Origin: Bacillus sp. UNC41MFS5
GTDB taxonomy: Bacteria; Bacillota; Bacilli; Bacillales_B; DSM-18226
Length of the DNA stretch: 64,000 bases
Assembly (NCBI RefSeq): GCF_000686805.1
Contig: NZ_KK366021.1
Coordinates: 161,356-225,355, forward strand
Reading direction: 5' to 3'
Shown in pieces: positions 53,235 through 62,345 of the stretch. The notes beneath the pieces are model-generated. The model searched no databases. It worked only from the letters and a program-made list of their open reading frames with translations, and was not told where the DNA came from. Position 1 is the first letter of the stretch. Each line of letters starts with the position of its first letter. The translations under genes and the position numbers were made by a program.

Positions 53235-53441
53235 ATGAAGAGTGCTCTCATCGATTGTAGTTTTGGATTCCTAGTCGGAGGAGCAATTGGAAATGGTACC
53301 GATAGACTTTTGTTTGGGCAGGTGACAGATTTTATCATTCGCTCTGGCGGAATTCTTAACTTGACCGACCATGCTATCGAGATGGGTGGGTTACTGCTTA
53401 TTATTTACTTGGTCGTTAGATGGTTAAAAAATAAGCACTAG
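53235..53441 (+). pseudogene. C-terminal fragment of a signal peptidase II (LspA)-like protein
   Basis: 68 aa. It keeps the LspA core GGAIGNGTDRLLFGQVTDFI and NLTDHAIEMGG, including both catalytic Asp (GNxxDR and NxxD), and the last transmembrane segment. The N-terminal two membrane helices of a normal ~155-aa LspA are absent. An ATG with GGAGAACCGGG before it could still express it. Probably a decayed duplicate, though a short LspA-like protein cannot be excluded. Confidence 0.65.
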
Positions 53442-53496
53442 ATTCTCCCACAAATGCTTTGGCGATTAAACAATACCACAAAAGGCATAATTTATA

Positions 53497-53528
53497 GCAA
53501 AAACCTTGCTGGGATAATCAGCAAGGTT
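53497..53528 (-). terminator. terminator of the McrBC-like operon
   Basis: On the minus strand AACCTTGCTG and CAGCAAGGTT form a 10-bp stem, followed by TTT. It lies 40 bp past the DUF2357 stop. A similar AACCTTG stem is at 50559. Confidence 0.75.
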
Positions 53529-53568
53529 CAATGATAATTTTATATTTACCGCTAATTTTATTACCTTT

Positions 53569-56034
53569 TCACAATTCATTAATAAAAGATAAAACCTTCC
53601 TAAAGACAACTGATGGGTGCTGAATTAGTAAATCAGAATTTACAATCTGTTCTTTTTCATTCTGCCTAATACAAATCGTGTGATTCTCAGTATTAAAATG
53701 AATCTCCATTTCCTTAAACGAAAATATTTCAACCTTTGAAGCTTCATCAAGGTTATGGTCATTAAGTGTAATGGCTACTCTATCAGAAACTCGGCGCAAC
53801 ATCTTCCAAAGCGTGGTCTCTTGTTCATTTTTCATATAGAGCTCCGGTAACTCCTTTGCCTCATTCAGTTGGTTTAAAGTTGTCATCATATAGATGGCAA
53901 TTCCATACTTTACTGGTTTAATCAGTTGTTTCATTGACTGCCATTCTCGTATATGAAAAATAACTTCGCGATTTTCCGTTGAAACTCGATCAATTTTTCC
54001 ATATTCACCAATGCCATTATGATCCTTTACATCAACTGTTGTATATAGGGCAACATACTTCGCTTCTTGCCAGCCTTTATTTAATTTTGTTTCAGGAACC
54101 TTAAAGAATCTATTTCGAATAAAAGTATCATAGTCATTGGGAGTTGAAACAGTCCCAACCAGTACCTTGTCTACCAGGCTGGATTCCCATTCCCCTTTTG
54201 CACCACGTGGCAAAATACCTTCACGCTGAATTTCCTCAGGGCTTTTTTCAATCAAGTGCTCCACGAATCGTTCCACTAGATCCGTAGCCTGGGGCAAAAA
54301 TGGAAGGCCTCCTATATTCACTGAATTTATACTATTATAAAGCAAATGATTCTGATATCCAGCTTCGTCAGCCCATGGAAATAAAACATAGGCCCCAAAC
54401 GCGGTTCGCTCATATGGTCCATTATTCATGGCAACTAATGAGTCTCGATACCGGTGCATGGTGTTGATATCCTCTTCCATAGGTCCCGGTGATTGATAAC
54501 GTGTCTTGTAGGAACTATCATCTTGGGCGTAATCCACTCGATATTTTGCATCAAATACATAGTTAAAGGTGTAATCCCTACCCTTTTTAGAAATCGTTAG
54601 CATTGAATCTGGTTTTTGCAAAATAGTTGGTAAGTCTCTTTCAAATTTCTGATAGACTAAGGTAATCTCCTCCTTTGTAATGGGATGCTCGAATCTACGC
54701 TCCGCTTTTTGATTCTTTTCTAAATTGACAAATAGTCCGTCCCGATTCACTTTGATAATGTCCTGACTTAATATCGTATATTTGCGGCTCAGAATTTGGC
54801 CAAGCTTCAGGAATGTCCAATATTCATATAAAGTCGCGACATCCTTCACCGACATTTGATACATCTTGGATTGAAGCATTAACCCTTTCGAGACGGTTAG
54901 AAAAATTTGAAATGCATCATGATAGCCTGGAGCCATTTGCAGCACTAGGCTCATCACCGAACGATCTAACCTGCCGATTTTCTGCCAAAAATGGCTCTTT
55001 CTTCGAGTTACAAGTGTTTCCCTCATTTCCGTTAAATGCCCCATTAACTCTTGATCAGGCTCAACCTTCCACCGATTATTTGGATTTTTCAAGGCTCTGA
55101 TTAAATCCCCCAATTTATCCTCAAGCCGCTGCATCATCCATTTTACATAACGGTTCTCTAAGGTATCATACAGTAGCTCCTTCTTTGCCTTTACTCCTTC
55201 ACGCGGCATGACGGTTTTACTATGAATTTCAATCCCACGATCAACATCTACAAACTGCTGACCCCGCTTTTGGAGATATTTCCGTGTATAAGAATCCGTT
55301 TTACTAAGCTGGTCTCCCCTTACTTTCACATACGTCGTTTCTAGTTTATGATGCGGCTGACGTTCAATCCTATTAATAGCTTGAATAAACTGTTGAAAAT
55401 GCTTCGTGATTAATCGGTAAAACTCCGCACGACTCGGATTGCCATCCAGTTTGATATTGGCTCCTAAATACGTTTTCCGAATAAAATGGAAAGCTAGATT
55501 GTAGATTTCATCATTCACTTCTTCGATTAATTTATTATAATCGTTTCGATAGTCTAACTTAGACGGGAAAATTTCAAGCGTAACCTCTAAAATACTTTCG
55601 CCTTTGGAGCGAATTTCAAATGTCGAATACCCCACTTCATTTTGGAATTGGAGATTCCCCATTAGAACAGGCATCCCTGCCGCATCCTCTAATGAAATTG
55701 CCTCACGAAACAAAGGATATTCATGATAAAATTCCAACTGTTGCTTCTGTTTCGGAACAACAAAGACCTGGTAAATTCCATTCTCGAAAAAAATTGGCCG
55801 AACATTCTGCTTCGGAGAAAGTTCACCACGTTCAATATCATAAACCAGAACGGACTCTACAGAATGCCCCTTTGTAGAAAAAAACATTTCATCATGGCGA
55901 TCCAGCTTCCGATACTGCTTGAGACCTTCATAGCGATGATGGTATGGCTTGCCCTTGATAACCAAAGCGAATTCTGTGGCTTCTATTTTGACTAATACAA
56001 CATCATCACGAGATCCAGAAGGAAGTGAACCCAT
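53569..56034 (-). CDS. McrC-type restriction subunit with DUF2357 domain and PD-(D/E)XK nuclease
   Basis: 821 aa. The N-terminal half matches the DUF2357 layout (beta-rich, then the helical IRKTYLGANIKLDGNPSRAE region). The C-terminal part has a nuclease site: Glu in VATLYEYWTFLKLG (about 404), Asp476 in PDSMLTI and Asp495-Ala-Lys497 in YVFDAKYR. It overlaps the McrB-like gene by 29 bp and has AGGAGG before ATG, so the two are translationally coupled. By analogy with McrBC it cuts DNA when driven by the AAA+ partner. Much longer than E. coli McrC (about 350 aa). Confidence 0.82.
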   Translation of the reverse strand: MGSLPSGSRDDVVLVKIEATEFALVIKGKPYHHRYEGLKQYRKLDRHDEMFFSTKGHSVESVLVYDIERGELSPKQNVRPIFFENGIYQVFVVPKQKQQLEFYHEYPLFREAISLEDAAGMPVLMGNLQFQNEVGYSTFEIRSKGESILEVTLEIFPSKLDYRNDYNKLIEEVNDEIYNLAFHFIRKTYLGANIKLDGNPSRAEFYRLITKHFQQFIQAINRIERQPHHKLETTYVKVRGDQLSKTDSYTRKYLQKRGQQFVDVDRGIEIHSKTVMPREGVKAKKELLYDTLENRYVKWMMQRLEDKLGDLIRALKNPNNRWKVEPDQELMGHLTEMRETLVTRRKSHFWQKIGRLDRSVMSLVLQMAPGYHDAFQIFLTVSKGLMLQSKMYQMSVKDVATLYEYWTFLKLGQILSRKYTILSQDIIKVNRDGLFVNLEKNQKAERRFEHPITKEEITLVYQKFERDLPTILQKPDSMLTISKKGRDYTFNYVFDAKYRVDYAQDDSSYKTRYQSPGPMEEDINTMHRYRDSLVAMNNGPYERTAFGAYVLFPWADEAGYQNHLLYNSINSVNIGGLPFLPQATDLVERFVEHLIEKSPEEIQREGILPRGAKGEWESSLVDKVLVGTVSTPNDYDTFIRNRFFKVPETKLNKGWQEAKYVALYTTVDVKDHNGIGEYGKIDRVSTENREVIFHIREWQSMKQLIKPVKYGIAIYMMTTLNQLNEAKELPELYMKNEQETTLWKMLRRVSDRVAITLNDHNLDEASKVEIFSFKEMEIHFNTENHTICIRQNEKEQIVNSDLLIQHPSVVFRKVLSFINEL

Positions 56035-57832
56035 CGTCTTTTAACCTCCTAAGCATCTCTAATACCTTGGTTGCACTATTCCGATACTTAGCCTGTTTCA
56101 GTTCTTCTTCATAACTCTCTAGATTTTCTATATATTTTCTGCCAGTGAATAAGTGATAAAGTTCGCTTAATAACCGCTCAACCCGTTTGTCACTCCCAGA
56201 AATCCGTGGAAGAATCTTTTGGAGAATACAATGGTCAAAAGCAACTTTAAAATCCATAAGATTGCTATTCTCGTTGTAATCTAGATAAAAACAGATTTCA
56301 TCCCGTACACGATAACCGACATGTGCATTGATTACCTGTAATGATTTATTCAAGGTTTCCAATTCTACAGTCACTTTTTCTACTAGTGCTTTATTTGAAC
56401 CATATAAATCCTTTAAATGCAGATAGTTTGCACGGAATTTAATATCTGTAACAGCAATGGGTTGCACCTCTTCCCCTTCCTCAAGGAAAGATAAATTAGT
56501 TAATTCCACACGATTAAACTCAATGGTGTTGGCACGATCTAACACCTTTTTGCTAAATGGATGTGTCGTCTCATCCATATTGACTGTACCGATAATATAA
56601 AGATTGGTTGGAAGTTTGATATCTCGTTTTGCCGTTTCGGCTGATAAAAGAGTGGATGTTACAATCTCCTCGCCCTGCTTTTTTCGGCTCTCCATTACAC
56701 TTAAGATGTCACTAAAATAATGCTCCACCCTTGCTAGATTCATCTCATCCAGTAACACAAAATATGGGTGGTCAGGATTTTTCTCAGCTTTTTCTATTAC
56801 CTTTGTAAGCGGACCAGGCTTAAAATCATCTTTAATATCAACATATCCAAGCAAATCCGAACTATCACTCCAGTCCGGTCGGACAGGAATTAACTTAAAT
56901 CGGCCATTTTCTTCCGTCGCTCCAACACTCTCAGCAAACCATTGGACGATTTTTGTCTTACCGGTCCCTGAGATACCAGAGAGAATGACAAATGGCTTGG
57001 TCTTAATCGATAAAAATAAGTTAATTACTTCTTCTCTTGAATAATGGAAGCCTTTTGATTTTATGTAGGAGTGAATATGGTCAATTAGGTCTTTATTGGA
57101 TAACAAAATCTCTGGCTTTTCTATTACCATATCGTCCGGCTTATTATCAATTATATAATCTATTGTGCTCTTCTCCTTTAGCGGGATATATTTGCCAGTA
57201 TTGATCCACTCCAGCCAAGGGTCAGGTGCGTTTTCCGTAAAAGGCTCCCCTTTGTGAAGGTCTTCAATCCATGCCCTTTTTATCGTTTTGACATCTAAAA
57301 TGGTGAAAATTGATAGGTAATTTGGGATGGACCCCTCTGTGCTTTCGTGCGAAATGATTTTTAGAATATCAGAATCGTTTTCATCTACTGCCCCAGGTAC
57401 AGCTAGACCACGAAAAATGACATCTCTTCCTCTCTTCCCTTTCGCAAACACAAAAAATGGAGGAACATTTTTTCGATTTCCATCAAGAAATTCATCAAAA
57501 GAATAACGGAGGATTAAATTTCCTTTTTTCGCGGTCTCATGTATACCACGGCCCGCTTTCCGATTGTCTCCATAGTAATAAAATTTTCCTGTTTCAAGTT
57601 CAATTCGATTCGACCATTCATCATGTGAAAGATCAGAATAGAGTACACAATATTTTGTATTTACTCCATTACGGGCACCTACGGGTCTAAATCCCCCTTG
57701 GTTTTCGCATCCCATTAATTTCGATAAAGGGTCATCACCCGCATTCCCTTTCGTTCCACCTTCATATATAGCCCCTATTTTTAAATCGGCTTTTGGTAAG
57801 TCAGTAACAGCTATTGTATATGCGCTAGTCAT
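56006..57832 (-). CDS. McrB-type AAA+ ATPase/GTPase with N-terminal candidate modified-DNA reader domain
   Basis: 608 aa. AAA+ motifs: Walker A GISGTGKT (286-293), Walker B with FVLLDEMNLARVEHYFSD (358-375) and the McrB-type sensor GTVNMDETTHPFSKKVLDRA (415-434). The N-terminal ~215 residues form a separate domain: GGFRPVGARNGVNTKYCVLY, DEWSNRIELETGKFYYYGDN and RGIHETAKKGNLIL recall the SRA-like N-domain of AspBHI-type enzymes, which read 5-methylcytosine or related bases. It should recognise modified foreign DNA and power the nuclease at 53569. The reader assignment is from memory, not a search. Confidence 0.82.
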   Translation of the reverse strand: MTSAYTIAVTDLPKADLKIGAIYEGGTKGNAGDDPLSKLMGCENQGGFRPVGARNGVNTKYCVLYSDLSHDEWSNRIELETGKFYYYGDNRKAGRGIHETAKKGNLILRYSFDEFLDGNRKNVPPFFVFAKGKRGRDVIFRGLAVPGAVDENDSDILKIISHESTEGSIPNYLSIFTILDVKTIKRAWIEDLHKGEPFTENAPDPWLEWINTGKYIPLKEKSTIDYIIDNKPDDMVIEKPEILLSNKDLIDHIHSYIKSKGFHYSREEVINLFLSIKTKPFVILSGISGTGKTKIVQWFAESVGATEENGRFKLIPVRPDWSDSSDLLGYVDIKDDFKPGPLTKVIEKAEKNPDHPYFVLLDEMNLARVEHYFSDILSVMESRKKQGEEIVTSTLLSAETAKRDIKLPTNLYIIGTVNMDETTHPFSKKVLDRANTIEFNRVELTNLSFLEEGEEVQPIAVTDIKFRANYLHLKDLYGSNKALVEKVTVELETLNKSLQVINAHVGYRVRDEICFYLDYNENSNLMDFKVAFDHCILQKILPRISGSDKRVERLLSELYHLFTGRKYIENLESYEEELKQAKYRNSATKVLEMLRRLKDDGFTSFWIS

Positions 57833-57836
57833 TTAT

Positions 57837-58159
57837 TTAAAACACCTCTTTGTTGCTAATATTTATATGTATATAACACTGATTATTTAAATTGATTAGC
57901 GTAATCAATTTATATATTCCGTGAAAGTTTGGTGTAATATCGAGAAGACATTCTTGCTTTGTATAGAATTTAATATTGACTGACTTCCCACTAAGTAACC
58001 CGCTAAAAAATCCATCAATTCCTTTATTGGATGTAGATTCCACCAATTCAATTTCAAATATCTTTGACGCTATGTATTCACCTGTATGCCCAATAAGTGC
58101 TAGGCACTTACTAAATTTTTGTTATGTTTGATTCAACTTCATTCTAGTGTTTCATTCAT
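57837..58159 (-). pseudogene. broken gene between the HTH-like protein and McrB
   Basis: The last 70 codons are open (VESTSNKGIDGFFSGLLSGK onward), and upstream in the same frame comes LALIGHTGEYIASKIFEIEL. Before it the product continues only in another frame: MNETLE, TGA, Ser, TGA, IKHNKNLVSA from ATG at 58159. Two TGA codons and one frameshift therefore separate the start from the body. The GEYIASKI...G-DGF...G-VNIK pattern recalls small restriction-like or DUF6998-type domains. Its stop is 4 bp from the McrB start, so it was once part of this operon. Confidence 0.6.
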
Positions 58160-58227
58160 CCTGCTAGTTGAATGAATTCCTCCAAATGGCCCCCTCCCTT
58201 TTATTTCAAAATCCTAATGTACTTAGA

Positions 58228-58455
58228 TTAGTACTTTGGCACCACATATTTTGATAATTTAATCCCCTTACTCACTTCCGTTGCGTAGGATGGATTTAAT
58301 CCTGAAGCATGAATAATATCACTCACTTTATAGTTATTTTTCAGAATAATAGAGGCGTATTTTACTCCAAAAAAATGAATGTTTGCCACTTGATAGCCTT
58401 TGGGCGCACTATTATACATCCTATTCAATATCCCACCTAATTCATTAACATTCAT
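58228..58455 (-). CDS. small HTH-like protein upstream of the McrBC-like genes
   Basis: 75 aa from ATG at 58455, 6 nt after GGGTGGAG. It contains LGGILNRMYNSAPKGYQVAN and NNYKVSDIIHASGLNPSYAT, the latter with the shape of a helix-turn-helix, and has a basic C-terminus. It is the first gene of the minus-strand defence cluster and may regulate it or be a third subunit. Family not certain. Confidence 0.6.
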   Translation of the reverse strand: MNVNELGGILNRMYNSAPKGYQVANIHFFGVKYASIILKNNYKVSDIIHASGLNPSYATEVSKGIKLSKYVVPKY

Positions 58456-58589
58456 TGTTGTCTCCACCCTTAAAATTGTAATTAATCTATTAATCCTTTA
58501 GTCGAAAGCATTAACTTGCATAGTTATATTTTACTATATTTTAAAATTCAAGTAATTCTTTATTTTAGCACCGGCTAATTTAATGGCTA

Positions 58590-58642
58590 GTGTGCCTGAC
58601 CCCCGGCGTATTAAAGCTTTAACGCATCGGGGGACGGACACC
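58590..58642. repeat. REP-like imperfect palindrome
   Basis: GTGTGCCTGACCCCCGG and the partly complementary CGGGGGACGGACAC flank TTAAAGCTTTAA. It is much more GC-rich than its surroundings. A related half (GTGCCTGTCAC) lies at 60566-60576. Such extragenic palindromes are common in Bacillaceae, often served by a RAYT transposase, which was not seen in this window. Confidence 0.6.
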
Positions 58643-58665
58643 TAAGATTCGAGGGAAGAGAAAAA

Positions 58666-58791
58666 ACGAAAACAACAATTGTGGCAGGATATTCTAATCA
58701 GAGGATTACTTTAAATATCCCTAAGAAAATTAATTATGAAAAACTTAAGTCTCTTTTAAGAGCAACTATTAACTTAATCCCAAAATTGTAA
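58666..58791 (+). pseudogene. 3' remnant of an unidentified gene beside the REP-like element
   Basis: An open frame reads TKTTIVAGYSNQRITLNIPK and ends INLIPKL-stop. It has protein-like composition but no start codon with a ribosome site, and its 5' side runs straight into the REP-like palindrome. It is probably the tail of a gene cut by a rearrangement. The rest of 58792-59122 (promoter region of the peptidase) shows nothing distinct. Confidence 0.4.
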
Positions 58792-59122
58792 TTTTTTGTC
58801 TTTTTTTAAAGAAAAATGAAATATTATAAGGATCTCGCAAGGAATGCCCTTTTTACTTGAATGTGATAATAGAAGATAGAATTAATATAGTAATCTAGCT
58901 TTTTGATATGAAAATATTTGTTATTGTTAATTTGAGTTACTATTAATTATCCTACTAATATAGATAAATATAGCAGCACTTACAAAATAATGAATAGAAT
59001 TGGTGTATAGCAATTAGCGGATTTTATCGGAATTTCTAAGATTTTGTAAAACGATTCTTGTTTACTATAATTCCCAAAATTGGAATAATGGTAGAGTATC
59101 ACTTTTTCAAAGGGGGAGTTTC

Positions 59123-60499
59123 ATGTTTCGTCGTAAATCGATTATCACGGTTCTAGCAGCAAGCATGCTTTTATCTTCAGGGGTGGTGTATGCTCAAGCA
59201 AATGGTACCCAAAATGCACAATCAGACACAGCTTTTGACAACAAGGTTATCAAAAAAATCAGTTCAGAGAATATGTATAATACTATTAAGTATCTATCGG
59301 CAGTGCCTAGGGAAGCGGGCACCGAGGGAGAGGTTCGTGGAGTTGAGTACATAGAAAGCCAGTTTAAGAGCTTAGGACTCGAAACTAAAAGAATACCGTT
59401 CCCAATCTATGATTTCAAGACAAACCGTGAACTGGCTGAAGTTGACGGAGTTGATTTAAAAGGTCATGCCTTTAGCGGCAGTGGAAGCGGGAAGGTGACA
59501 GCAAATCTTGTCGATGTAGGGTTAGCAAATGATGTTCAGGTTGATTTGACTGGTAAAATAGCCTTGGTGGAACGCGGTGGTATAACATTTGTTCAAAAAG
59601 TGAAAAATGTGGTTGCTAAAGGTGCAGCTGGGGTCCTTATGTATAACAGCAGCACTAATATTGGTAATAACTTCGGCCAAGCGGAGGGACAAGTTCCTGC
59701 TGTAGCCATTACTCATGAACAAGGTCTTGAATTGGTCGAAAAATTAAAGAACGGCCCTGTAGGGGCCACACTAGATGTTGATATCGAAAAAATCGAGAAA
59801 ACATCCTATGTAGTTGAGGCTAAATTAAAGCCAAACAAGAACAAAGACACAGGCCAGATTGTCACGATTGGTGCACACCATGACTCTGTTCATCTTGGAC
59901 CTGGTGCAAATGACGATGCTTCCGGAGTCTCAGCCGTATTGGAGCTAGCAAGAATTTTCGTGAATACTCCGATTGATACAGAAGTCCGCTTCCTTACATT
60001 CGGTTCTGAAGAAAGAGGGATGGTGGGCTCGTCTTTCTACGTTTCGCAACTTCCAAAAAGTGATATAAACCGCATGGTTGCCCACTTCCAAATGGATATG
60101 ATTGGCGGGGCAGAAGCAGGAGAAGATCATCCATTAGGTGGACTAATCATGTATACAATTGACGGTAAGAAGAATCTTGTGACGGACTTAGGAGCAGCAT
60201 CCGGATCTAGAATGTATGATGTGGCACTGCCGTATGGGCAATTAGGAAGAAGTGACCATCAGCCATTCCATGATGTGGGCATTCCTTCTGCTCTATTTAT
60301 TCATTCACCTGTTGAACCTCAGTATCACCAGCCAACAGATACGATTGAACATATCAGTAAAGAAAAGCTGCAACAAGCTGCATCAATCGTTGGAGCATCA
60401 GCCTATCAAATTGTTCGCCCGGATACACCAGCTCTCGATCGAGCACATGTGGCTCCAGCATCAGTAAACTATGATTTCGAAAACCGCCCAGTAGATTAA
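59123..60499 (+). CDS. secreted M28-family zinc aminopeptidase with PA domain (YwaD-like)
   Basis: 458 aa. Signal peptide: basic MFRRKS, hydrophobic core, cut near VVYA-QA (about residue 25). A PA insert (about 115-225: GKIALVERGGITFVQKVKNV, PAVAITHEQG) precedes the M28 catalytic core: IGAHHDSVHLGPGANDDASG (His/Asp ligands), FLTFGSEERGMVGSSFY (Glu-Glu), HFQMDMIGG and RSDHQPFHDVGIPSALF. It releases N-terminal residues outside the cell. AAGGGGGAG precedes ATG. Monocistronic, with a strong terminator. Confidence 0.92.
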   Translation: MFRRKSIITVLAASMLLSSGVVYAQANGTQNAQSDTAFDNKVIKKISSENMYNTIKYLSAVPREAGTEGEVRGVEYIESQFKSLGLETKRIPFPIYDFKTNRELAEVDGVDLKGHAFSGSGSGKVTANLVDVGLANDVQVDLTGKIALVERGGITFVQKVKNVVAKGAAGVLMYNSSTNIGNNFGQAEGQVPAVAITHEQGLELVEKLKNGPVGATLDVDIEKIEKTSYVVEAKLKPNKNKDTGQIVTIGAHHDSVHLGPGANDDASGVSAVLELARIFVNTPIDTEVRFLTFGSEERGMVGSSFYVSQLPKSDINRMVAHFQMDMIGGAEAGEDHPLGGLIMYTIDGKKNLVTDLGAASGSRMYDVALPYGQLGRSDHQPFHDVGIPSALFIHSPVEPQYHQPTDTIEHISKEKLQQAASIVGASAYQIVRPDTPALDRAHVAPASVNYDFENRPVD

Positions 60500-60510
60500 T
60501 AAAAAAATAG

Positions 60511-60548
60511 AAAAAACGCTTGAATCAAAAAAGGATTCAAGCGTTTTT
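60511..60548. terminator. terminator of the M28 peptidase gene
   Basis: AAAAACGCTTGAATC and GATTCAAGCGTTTTTT form a perfect 15-bp stem with a 7-nt loop. In the rest of the 60549-60893 gap I see only the REP-like half-site GTGCCTGTCAC at 60566. Confidence 0.9.
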
Positions 60549-60893
60549 TCTATAGGCGTAAGTAAAGTGCCTGTCACTCATTATTAGGTAGGTTTGATTT
60601 AATCCATTGAAAGTCAATGTGTTCCAATCCTCCATGAATTAATAATTTTGTTTTATTATTAATCAATTTGAACTTGAGGATGCAGAAATTTTCCAACTTT
60701 ACAGCTTAATGAATAACCCATTCCCTATCGATTATCCTCTTTTGGGCAGAATAATGTTTAAGGATATTTTAGAAAAATTTTAGAAAGTTTTAAGAATTTC
60801 GTGGTATGGTTCACTTGTTAGAGGATTTTCTCACACATAGGTTAAAAATTCTGTTTACGTGTGAGCGAGAGTTAGCATTTGGGGGTGAATTGG

Positions 60894-62345
60894 GTGTCAA
60901 TTAAAATGAGGTTTCTGCTTTCCTACGTAGGAGTCATTCTTGTTTCCATCATTTTATTTTTAGCAGCCGGTTTTTTACTTATTTTTTCGATAACAGGTGA
61001 TGTTAAATCCATCGAGCATTTTTACAAAAAATCCTATGTTCAAAAGCCATTAACTCCAATAGAGGAAAGTGTGTTTCTTGATTTAAAGCTGTTGGCTAAG
61101 AATAACCCTACGCAGCTTCTAATTCAAGAGAACCTGAAAAAGATTGACCAACAAGGCATCAAAATTGTCGTAAGAAAAAATCAAAACATAGAGTACGCTT
61201 CCCCCACTCTTGATCAGCATGCATTACTTAAATCTCTTCCCGGATTTGAAGCAACGAATATTAACACACGAGATACGATTAAAATTGAAGATTTCTTTTT
61301 TACGTATGTGAAGTTTGATTTCTATTTTCCGGATAATAGTAAAGGAAGTATCTTTGTCTTAAGAAAAGTAAGCTCCTATGCCGAATTGACGCGGGAGTTG
61401 TTTCCAATTTTATTCGGCCTATTGCTAGTTCTGTTTATAATGATTATTGGACTTTTGAACTATCTAGTTTCACGAAGCATCATCAAGCCTATTTCAATTC
61501 TTAGAGAAGGTGCAGAGAGAATAAAGTCAGGAGATCTAAATTTTGAAATCAAAGCCGCTTCGAATGATGAAATCGGACAATTAAATAAAACGTTTGAGGA
61601 TATGAGAATTAAATTAAAAGAGTCCGTAAATCTCCAGATTCAGTATGAGGAAAATCGAAAAGAACTATTGTCCAATATTTCGCATGATTTGAAGACTCCT
61701 ATTACTTCAATTATTGGATATGTTGAGGGGATAAAAGATGGCGTAGCTAATACTCCACAGAAGATGGACAAGTACTTATCAACTGTGTACCAAAAAGCTA
61801 GATATATGGATTCATTGATAGATGAACTGTTCTTATTTTCCAAGCTGGATCTAAAAAAAGAGCCCTTTACTTTTGAAACCGTCGAATTGGATAAATATAT
61901 GAGAGACTACGTAGAAGACCTTAATCTTGATTTACTCCAACAAGGGATCGAAATTGATCTTCATCTTATGGACAAACCGATAAATGTAATAGCAGATAGG
62001 GAGAAATTAAAACGCGTATTGGCCAACCTAATTAGCAATTGTGTAAAATATATGAATAAGGACCAAAAGAACATTACCATTTCTCTAAATGAAGGAATTT
62101 ATGACGTAACTGTTCAAGTAAAGGATAATGGACAAGGGATAGAGCCTGCTGCTTTACCATACATTTTTGATCGTTTTTACCGGGCAGAACAATCTAGAAA
62201 TTCTCAGACCGGCGGAAGTGGCTTAGGACTTGCAATCACAAAACATATAATTCAAGAGCATGGCGGAGAAATGTGGGCTACAAGCGAGCTAGGTAAAGGT
62301 ACAAGTATCTTCTTTTCCTTAAAGAAGAAAGGAGATGTATTGTGA
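60894..62345 (+). CDS. sensor histidine kinase with HAMP domain
   Basis: 483 aa from GTG at 60894, 6 nt after GGGGGTG. Two membrane helices (about 8-35 and 170-192) flank an extracellular sensor domain of about 135 residues. HAMP follows (about 193-245: SRSIIKPISILREGAERIKS), then HisKA with His264 in SNISHDLKTPITS and HATPase_c with NLISNCVKYM, DNGQGI and GGSGLGLAITKHI. The gene overlaps the response regulator gene by 4 bp. The stimulus is unknown. Envelope stress or antimicrobial peptides are typical for this architecture. Confidence 0.92.
   Translation: MSIKMRFLLSYVGVILVSIILFLAAGFLLIFSITGDVKSIEHFYKKSYVQKPLTPIEESVFLDLKLLAKNNPTQLLIQENLKKIDQQGIKIVVRKNQNIEYASPTLDQHALLKSLPGFEATNINTRDTIKIEDFFFTYVKFDFYFPDNSKGSIFVLRKVSSYAELTRELFPILFGLLLVLFIMIIGLLNYLVSRSIIKPISILREGAERIKSGDLNFEIKAASNDEIGQLNKTFEDMRIKLKESVNLQIQYEENRKELLSNISHDLKTPITSIIGYVEGIKDGVANTPQKMDKYLSTVYQKARYMDSLIDELFLFSKLDLKKEPFTFETVELDKYMRDYVEDLNLDLLQQGIEIDLHLMDKPINVIADREKLKRVLANLISNCVKYMNKDQKNITISLNEGIYDVTVQVKDNGQGIEPAALPYIFDRFYRAEQSRNSQTGGSGLGLAITKHIIQEHGGEMWATSELGKGTSIFFSLKKKGDVL

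Noticed and set aside
53144..53338. 64-aa minus-strand frame
   Set aside because: Antisense to the LspA-like fragment, without a ribosome site.
54813..55995. Plus-strand frames of 85-95 aa opposite the DUF2357 gene
   Set aside because: Shadows of a long, well-supported minus-strand gene with motif-level evidence.
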